Positions 7,133 to 10,612 of a DNA stretch of 10,612 nucleotides are shown here, one piece after another. The stretch covers positions 1-10,612 of the forward strand of contig CAJMSO010000039.1 in assembly GCA_905216075.1 (NCBI GenBank), given 5' to 3'. The notes under the pieces are model-generated. The model did not search any database. It saw only the letters and a program-made list of their open reading frames with translations, and had not been told where the DNA came from. Positions within the stretch are counted from its first letter, which is position 1, and the number at the start of each line of letters is the position of its first letter. This DNA is from an uncultured bacterium (lineage in GTDB: Bacteria > Actinomycetota > Coriobacteriia > Coriobacteriales > Coriobacteriaceae). The position numbers and the translations under genes are program-made.

Positions 7133-7160
7133 AGTGTAGCACGAGCAGGTATTCGCGCAA
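7133..7160 (-). promoter_or_regulatory. Probable promoter of the ribU operon
   Basis: On the minus strand an extended -10, TGCTACACT (TACACT at 7138-7133), lies 16 bases after a weak -35, TTGCGC (7160-7155). The expected start of transcription falls a few bases before the 5' edge of the riboswitch (7123), which is where a leader promoter should be. The -35 matches the consensus poorly, so the extended -10 carries most of the weight. Confidence 0.5.
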
Positions 7161-7237
7161 GTATGCCAAGGGTAATTTGTGGCGGGGATCAGTTGCCGCA
7201 ACAACCACGTTCCCCACCCATCCCAAAGTAACGCGCT

Positions 7238-7258
7238 TTTCGCGGCAAAGCCGCGAAA
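7238..7258. repeat. Small perfect hairpin between groEL and ribU
   Basis: Nine-base arms TTTCGCGGC (7238-7246) and GCCGCGAAA (7250-7258) enclose AAA. No T-tract follows on either strand, so it is not a classical terminator; it could be a second stop or RNA end-protecting element after the groEL transcript. Confidence 0.5.
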
Positions 7259-7331
7259 CAGCGACCGGGACATGTATCCCCATCAGCCACGATCTCCGCC
7301 CACGCCGACCTCAAGGCCGTAAACGCAGGGG

Positions 7332-7468
7332 ATCCGGGGGCGTGACGGGGGTTTCTCTCCGGAACATTCCGCAGGACGCAAAGAGGCTCCGCAGCGCGAA
7401 GCGCGATGCGGAGCCTCTTTGCATGTCCGAGGACGTTCCGGAGAGAAGTCCCCGTCCCGCCCCCGGAT
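7332..7468 (-). terminator. Long near-palindromic hairpin after groEL (probable terminator or RNA-stabilising element)
   Basis: This 137-base inverted repeat starts 30 bases after the groEL stop. From outside in: ATCCGGGGGCG (7332-7342) with CGCCCCCGGAT; TCTCTCCGGAAC (7354-7365) with GTTCCGGAGAGA; a poorly paired stretch; then a perfect 15-pair stem GCAAAGAGGCTCCGC (7378-7392) with its complement (7408-7422); and GCGC-GAA-GCGC at the tip. No good T-tract follows on the minus strand, which reads CCCCTGCGTTTACGG. The structure is certain from sequence; terminator function is inferred from position after a highly expressed operon. Confidence 0.65.
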
Positions 7469-7498
7469 TCCCGGTGGGAGTTCTAGACCTTGTCGGCC

Positions 7499-9136
7499 TT
7501 AGTACATACCGCCGCCCTGCTGACCAGCGGTAGCAGCAGCGATAGCGTCCTCAAGCTGAGTGTTTTTGGGCACATCGGAGACGGTGGCCTCGGTGATGAG
7601 GATCAGGCTGGCGACAGAAGCAGCGTTCTGCAGGGTGACGCGGCTGACCTTGACGGGGTCGAGGACGCCCATCTCGATCATGTCGCCCCACTCGCCGTTG
7701 GCAGAGTTGAGACCCTGGCCGGCAGGCAGTTCGGCAACCTTGTCGACCACGACAGCACCCTCAAAGCCAGCGTTCTTGGCGATGGTGGCGACCGGAGCAG
7801 TCAGAGCCTTCTTGACGATGTCGACGCCAATCTTCTCCTCGGGGTCATCGATCTCAACAGCGTCGAGCGCAGGAGCAGCGTCCATGAAGGCGACGCCGCC
7901 ACCGGCGACGATGCCCTCCTCGACAGCAGCGCGGGTAGCCTGCAGGGCATCCTCGACGCGATGCTTGATCTCCTTGAGCTCGGACTCGGTAGCAGCGCCG
8001 ACCTTGATGACGGCAACGCCACCGGAGAGCTTGGCCAGGCGCTCCTGGAGCTTCTCGCGGTCGAAGTCAGAGGTGGTGTTCTCCATCTCGCCCTTGATCT
8101 GAGCGATACGGGCGTCGATGGCCTCCTTGGAGCCAGCGCCACCGACAACGACGGTGTTGTCCTTGGAGATGGTGACGGACTTAGCGGTACCGAGCATATC
8201 GGCGGTGATGTCAGCGACCTTCACGCCCAGCTCGTCCAGAGCAGCCTGGCCACCGGTGAGGACAGCGATGTCCTCGAGGATGCGCTTGCGGCGATCGCCG
8301 TAGCCCGGGGCCTTAACGGCGCAGACGTTGAGGGCGCCACGGATCTTGTTGAGGACGAGGGTGGGCAGGGCCTCGCCATCGATGTCCTCAGCGATGATGA
8401 GCAGGCCACGGCCGGCGCGCTGGACAGCCTCGAGAACGGGCATGATGTCCTGGACGCTGGAGATCTTCTGGTCGGTGATGAGGATGTACGGATCCTTCAT
8501 CACGGCCTCCATGCGGTCGTTGTCCGTGACGAAGTAAGCGGAGACGTAGCCCTTGTCGAACTGCATACCCTCGACGGTGTCGATGGTGATGTCGAACGTC
8601 TGGGAATCCTCGACGGTGATGACGCCGTCCTTGCCCACGACCTCCATGGCCTCGGCGATCTTCTCGCCGACCTCGGGGTCACCGGCAGAGATGGTACCGA
8701 CGGAAGCGATCTGCTCCTTGGTCTCGACCGGCTTGGCCTGCTTCTTCATCTCGGCGACGGCGGCGTTAACGGCCTTGTCGATGCCGCGACGGATGGCCAG
8801 CGGGTTGGCACCAGCGGCGACGTTGCGCAGACCGTCGTTGACGATGGCCTGAGCGAGCAGGGTTGCGGTGGTGGTGCCGTCACCCACGGTGTCGTTGGTC
8901 TTGGTGGCGACCTCCTTCACCAGCTGGGCACCCATGTTCTCGATGTTGTCCTCGAGCTCGATCTCCTTGGCGACGGAAACGCCGTCGTTGGTGATGGTCG
9001 GGGCACCGAACGTGCGCTGCAGCGCAACGTAGCGGCCCTTGGGGCCCATGGTGACGGTAACGGCGTCGGCCAGGGTGTTGACGCCCTTGGCGAGCTTAGC
9101 GCGGGCATCGGTGTTGAACGTAATGTTCTTTGCCAT
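7499..9136 (-). CDS. groEL: GroEL, 60 kDa chaperonin
   Basis: GroEL forms the double-ring chamber that folds proteins with ATP and the GroES lid in the cytoplasm. The 545-residue product is full length. The N-terminal equatorial domain has TMGPKGRYVALQ (29-40) and the ATP motif GDGTTTATLLAQ (85-96) with the catalytic Asp86 (Asp87 in E. coli). The chaperonin signature AAVEEGIVAGGG is in the C-terminal equatorial domain, and the chain ends in a short GQQGGGMY tail of the Gly-Met type. The position equal to E. coli Asn37 is Tyr here. The ATG at 9136 has GGAGG ten bases upstream. It follows groES by 96 bases and shares its operon. A reading frame nearly as long on the opposite strand is only a codon-bias shadow. 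Confidence 0.99.
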   Translation of the reverse strand: MAKNITFNTDARAKLAKGVNTLADAVTVTMGPKGRYVALQRTFGAPTITNDGVSVAKEIELEDNIENMGAQLVKEVATKTNDTVGDGTTTATLLAQAIVNDGLRNVAAGANPLAIRRGIDKAVNAAVAEMKKQAKPVETKEQIASVGTISAGDPEVGEKIAEAMEVVGKDGVITVEDSQTFDITIDTVEGMQFDKGYVSAYFVTDNDRMEAVMKDPYILITDQKISSVQDIMPVLEAVQRAGRGLLIIAEDIDGEALPTLVLNKIRGALNVCAVKAPGYGDRRKRILEDIAVLTGGQAALDELGVKVADITADMLGTAKSVTISKDNTVVVGGAGSKEAIDARIAQIKGEMENTTSDFDREKLQERLAKLSGGVAVIKVGAATESELKEIKHRVEDALQATRAAVEEGIVAGGGVAFMDAAPALDAVEIDDPEEKIGVDIVKKALTAPVATIAKNAGFEGAVVVDKVAELPAGQGLNSANGEWGDMIEMGVLDPVKVSRVTLQNAASVASLILITEATVSDVPKNTQLEDAIAAATAGQQGGGMY

Positions 9137-9232
9137 AGTGGGTAATCCTCCAAAAGAAATGTGACTCGCGTCGCCGCTTCCGAGTCCTATGCAGCGACCG
9201 CGTTCAAAGACGAATCAGAGATTCTGACGAGA

Positions 9233-9526
9233 CTAGGCCTCGACGACGGCGTAGATGTCGTCGGCGCGCATGAGCAGATACTTCTCGCCGTCGACCTTGA
9301 CCTCGTTGCCACCGAACTTACCGTAGATGACAACGTCACCGACCTTGACGTCCATGGGGATGCGCTCACCCTTGTCGTTGACCTTGCCGGCGCCCACGGC
9401 AACGATGGTGCCGCGCTGCGGCTTCTCCTGAGCGTTGCTGGCGATGTACAGACCAGAAGCGGTCTTCTGCTCGGCCTCGTCGGGCTTGACCAGGACGCGA
9501 TCTGCAAGCGGCTTCAAAGACGACAT
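9233..9526 (-). CDS. groES: GroES, 10 kDa co-chaperonin
   Basis: GroES is the seven-subunit lid of the GroEL chamber. The product is 97 residues, the usual size. It starts LKPLADRVLVKPDEAEQKTASG (from residue 4), where the mobile loop that docks onto GroEL runs roughly 17-35 with the hydrophobic patch LYI. RGTIVAVGAGK (38-48), VKVGDVVIYGKFGG (60-73) and the ending MRADDIYAVVEA (86-97) are standard. The frame is open to an ATG at 9559, but the ATG at 9526 is chosen because AAAGGAGG lies eight bases before it and the protein then begins as in the family. The leader holds a GC-rich hairpin (9548-9568) and a possible stress-control site farther up. Confidence 0.98.
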   Translation of the reverse strand: MSSLKPLADRVLVKPDEAEQKTASGLYIASNAQEKPQRGTIVAVGAGKVNDKGERIPMDVKVGDVVIYGKFGGNEVKVDGEKYLLMRADDIYAVVEA

Positions 9527-9547
9527 GCTTGTTTCCTCCTTTGTGGG

Positions 9548-9576
9548 CCGCGCGGTCATGCCGCGCGGGTTAACCC
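9548..9576 (-). promoter_or_regulatory. Leader hairpin and palindrome before groES
   Basis: CCGCGCGG (9548-9555) and CCGCGCGG (9561-9568) flank TCATG and form an 8-pair hairpin; the arm is itself self-complementary. It overlaps the perfect 10-base palindrome GGGTTAACCC (9567-9576). The hairpin ends about eight bases upstream of the groES ribosome site (AAAGGAGG, 9542-9535 on the minus strand). It could protect the mRNA or influence translation; no known thermosensor pattern is recognised. Confidence 0.45.
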
Positions 9577-9618
9577 TTTTTGTTTGCGTACGCGTTGAAT
9601 GGTACCCACGAATGGCGG

Positions 9619-9678
9619 GTTATACAACACGGAGTCAAAAAATCTTATTTTTTGGCACTTAGATTTTCTGAATGCCGG
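9619..9678 (-). promoter_or_regulatory. Possible groES-groEL promoter with a degenerate CIRCE-like site
   Basis: On the minus strand TATAAC (9624-9619) is a fair -10, and TTGACT (9638-9633) looks like a -35 but is only 8 bases away, so the two do not form a normal pair. Just upstream, TTGGCACTT (9652-9660) and GAATGCCGG (9670-9678) are separated by exactly nine bases. The CIRCE element bound by HrcA is TTRGCACTC-N9-GAGTGCYAA, so the first half matches well and the second weakly. It overlaps the outer arm of the large palindrome, so the likeness may be chance. Confidence 0.25.
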
Positions 9679-9874
9679 GGGATAACTTAGCGGTGGCTCC
9701 CGTGTGGCTCCGGAGGGGCGGGGCGTAAGGTTTCCTGCTCGGGCAGTCCTGCTCGCACGAAGGCCACATTAAGTGGCCTTCGGCTCGTGCGGAACTCGCG
9801 ATAAACCTTATGCCCCGCCCCTCCGGAGCCACACGGGAGGCAGGTTAACTAATTCGAGCCCGGCATTCAGAAAA
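9664..9874. repeat. Giant near-palindrome upstream of groES (cruciform-forming, MITE-like)
   Basis: Outer arms TTTTCTGAATGCCGGG (9664-9679) and their exact complement (9859-9874) enclose diverged bases, then 36-base arms (9698-9733 and 9803-9838) that match at all but one position and include CTCCGGAGGGGCGGGG. Inside lie further diverged bases and a perfect core GAAGGCCAC-ATTAA-GTGGCCTTC (9759-9781). Weaker complementarity continues outward through CACT and TTTTTG to about 9649 and 9893, total near 245 bases. It does not follow a gene end directly, since the upstream gene has its own terminator. It could be a non-autonomous mobile element remnant or a structured RNA; neither is shown. Confidence 0.8.
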
Positions 9875-10013
9875 GTCAGTGCAGCAAAAAGGCGATGCGG
9901 ATAGCGACATGGGCATGGTTTTTGTTGCGAGCACGGGTCCCCTGGGGAGCACCGTGCATTTTTGGGAGTTTTCAGCAGGCCGGGACAAATGCATACGCAC
10001 CGGGCGCATCTAA

Positions 10014-10187
10014 TTAGTCCCACGGTAGCCTTCGACCGGCGATTTGGGTCGGCAGACAGGCCTCGTCGAGACAAACAAGCATGCCTCGCGCCACGTCGGA
10101 CCCCAAAATGACGTCGATCTCCGCAATGCTACCCGACTGCAGCGGCACCGGCAGAGCTCGCGGTGCTGAATACTCCGTTTTTTGCAC
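10014..10187 (-). CDS. Doubtful short reading frame, unknown product
   Basis: A minus-strand frame from a GTG (10187) to TAA (10014-10016) encodes 57 residues, including IAEIDVILGSDVARGMLVC (21-39) and ending GRRLPWD. Codon use is unremarkable for this genome and the middle looks protein-like, but no ribosome site precedes the GTG and no family is recognised. A TGA in the same frame 18 bases upstream blocks a longer protein. It could be a gene remnant or chance. Confidence 0.2.
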   Translation of the reverse strand: MQKTEYSAPRALPVPLQSGSIAEIDVILGSDVARGMLVCLDEACLPTQIAGRRLPWD

Positions 10188-10301
10188 GGCACGGGCGGGG
10201 GTACATCAGGATCAGGAAAAATATCCCAGCCTTTTTATGCAATCTGTAATGGGAAGTATGCAAAACACCAAGAGATAGCATTGCTGGTGTCCAAATTGAG
10301 C

Positions 10302-10331
10302 GCGCAGGGCAGCGGCGCGTCCGCCCTGCGC
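10302..10331. repeat. Orphan hairpin
   Basis: Perfect nine-base arms GCGCAGGGC (10302-10310) and GCCCTGCGC (10323-10331) enclose a 12-base GC-rich loop. No T-tract follows on either strand. It lies 53 bases beyond the amidohydrolase terminator and may be a second, weaker stop. Confidence 0.4.
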
Positions 10332-10383
10332 CCAAATCCAGCAGAGCGGGGACGCTCCTAACAAATCCTCACCGGCAAACAAA

Positions 10384-10425
10384 CGCGGCTCGAGCGTTAT
10401 CCCAAAATTGGCTGCCCGAGCCGCG
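10384..10425 (-). terminator. Terminator after the amidohydrolase gene
   Basis: Arms CGCGGCTCG (10384-10392) and CGAGCCGCG (10417-10425) pair perfectly around a 24-base loop. On the minus strand the stem is followed by TTTGTTTGCC, a fair T-tract. It sits 22 bases after the amidohydrolase stop, as expected for a factor-independent terminator. Confidence 0.75.
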
Positions 10426-10447
10426 CTTAACGGTACGGCATGAATAC

Positions 10448-10612
10448 TTAGCGCTCGTAAATCAAGTTACCTGCCAGGTAGGTGGCCTGAACCTTGGTAG
10501 CCTGGAGCTCTTGTGGATCGACAGTGAGCGGGTTTTGGTCCAGGACTACAAGGTCGGCATACTTGCCGGGCTCCAAGCTGCCGAGGTTTTGCTCGTCGCC
10601 CGCTGCGTACGC
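10448..10612 (-). CDS. Amidohydrolase family protein, C-terminal end only
   Basis: The last 54 residues and a TAA stop (10448-10450) are present; the rest lies beyond the right edge. The visible stretch includes LGSLEPGKYADLVVLDQNPL (10-29), DPQELQATKVQATYLAGNLI (32-51) and the ending YER. The pattern GSLEPGKxADLVVLDxNPL followed by a V-x-x-T-x-x-x-G-x-x-I/V-Y strand is the usual C-terminal beta-sandwich end of metal-dependent amidohydrolases, most like the YtcJ-type (amidohydrolase 3) group. No metal ligand lies in this part, so the substrate cannot be judged. It is followed by a terminator hairpin at 10384-10425 and is probably unrelated to the downstream chaperonin operon. Confidence 0.85.
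   Translation of the reverse strand, partial: AYAAGDEQNLGSLEPGKYADLVVLDQNPLTVDPQELQATKVQATYLAGNLIYER

Larger units (their letters stand above)
7142..7498. other. Intergenic region between groEL and the ribU promoter
   Basis: No credible gene is seen in these 357 bases. Reading frames here overlap the riboswitch or palindromes and have no ribosome site. The region holds the long near-palindrome 7332-7468 and a small perfect hairpin TTTCGCGGC-AAA-GCCGCGAAA at 7238-7258. The stretch 7161-7237 and the bases 7259-7331 show nothing I recognise. Confidence 0.6.
9527..10447. other. 921-base intergenic region between the amidohydrolase and groES
   Basis: No confident gene. From left to right it contains the groES leader and promoter area (9527-9660), a giant near-palindrome (9649-9893), a stretch without visible structure (9894-10013), a possible short minus-strand frame (10014-10187), a TATGCAA direct repeat pair (10236-10263), an orphan hairpin (10302-10331) and the amidohydrolase terminator (10384-10425). 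Longer minus-strand frames around 9808-10192 lack ribosome sites and partly run through the palindrome. Confidence 0.6.

Noticed and set aside
7029..7283. An 84-codon minus-strand frame before ribU
   Set aside because: It runs through the FMN riboswitch and its promoter and has no ribosome site; the RNA element explains the sequence.
7490..9145. A 551-codon open frame on the plus strand opposite groEL
   Set aside because: It mirrors groEL almost end to end, is dominated by Asp, Gly, Leu and Val as expected from the antisense of GC-rich codons, has no family likeness, and groEL is beyond doubt.
9633..9638. TTGACT as the -35 of the groES promoter
   Set aside because: The nearest good -10 (TATAAC) is only eight bases away, and no fair -10 is found at 16-18 bases, so a standard promoter pair is not supported.
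7332..9874. The two long palindromes as paired ends of one mobile unit carrying groES-groEL
   Set aside because: Their sequences are unrelated to each other, no transposase or matching end repeats were seen, and groES-groEL is a core operon.
9808..10074. An 88-codon minus-strand frame upstream of groES
   Set aside because: Its end lies within the arm of the giant palindrome, composition is Arg/Cys/Pro-rich, and there is no ribosome site or family likeness.

Overview
The window looks like a chromosomal segment of a high-GC anaerobic actinobacterium, most likely a Coriobacteriia member close to Collinsella. That placement is inferred from GC-rich codon use, the actinobacterial type of GroEL and GroES, the fused EcfA ATPase and the general gene content. 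No rRNA, tRNA, transposase, phage gene or CRISPR array was seen. Every gene I can support reads on the minus strand, so the genes run from the right edge to the left edge.

From right to left: (1) 10448-10612, the C-terminal end of an amidohydrolase cut by the window edge, followed by a terminator hairpin at 10384-10425. (2) 9527-10447, 921 bases with no confident gene. This stretch holds small hairpins, a possible 57-residue reading frame, and a very large near-palindrome (core 9664-9874, recognisable to about 9649-9893). (3) groES (9233-9526) and groEL (7499-9136), the chaperonin operon, followed by a second long near-palindrome at 7332-7468. (4) An FMN riboswitch (6945-7123) in front of a tightly packed operon: ribU (riboflavin S component), a single gene fusing the two ECF ATPases EcfA1 and EcfA2, ecfT, then two related FMN-binding split-barrel (pyridoxamine 5'-phosphate oxidase-like) genes. 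A 23-bp hairpin at 2617-2670 closes it. (5) The arginine biosynthesis genes argC (1380-2450) and argJ (1-1243, cut by the left edge), with a possible ArgR operator before argC and a textbook terminator hairpin with seven Us between argC and argJ.

The FMN riboswitch operon makes functional sense as a unit. A dedicated ECF transporter brings in riboflavin, the cell converts it to FMN, and FMN shuts the operon down through the leader. The last two genes encode proteins of a family that usually binds FMN, so supply and use may share one switch. ArgC and ArgJ act in the acetylated ornithine pathway; ArgJ recycles the acetyl group.

No clearly new system is visible. The points most worth checking are the two giant palindromes that bracket groES-groEL, the terminator-like structure between argC and argJ, and the two flavin-type proteins under the FMN riboswitch.
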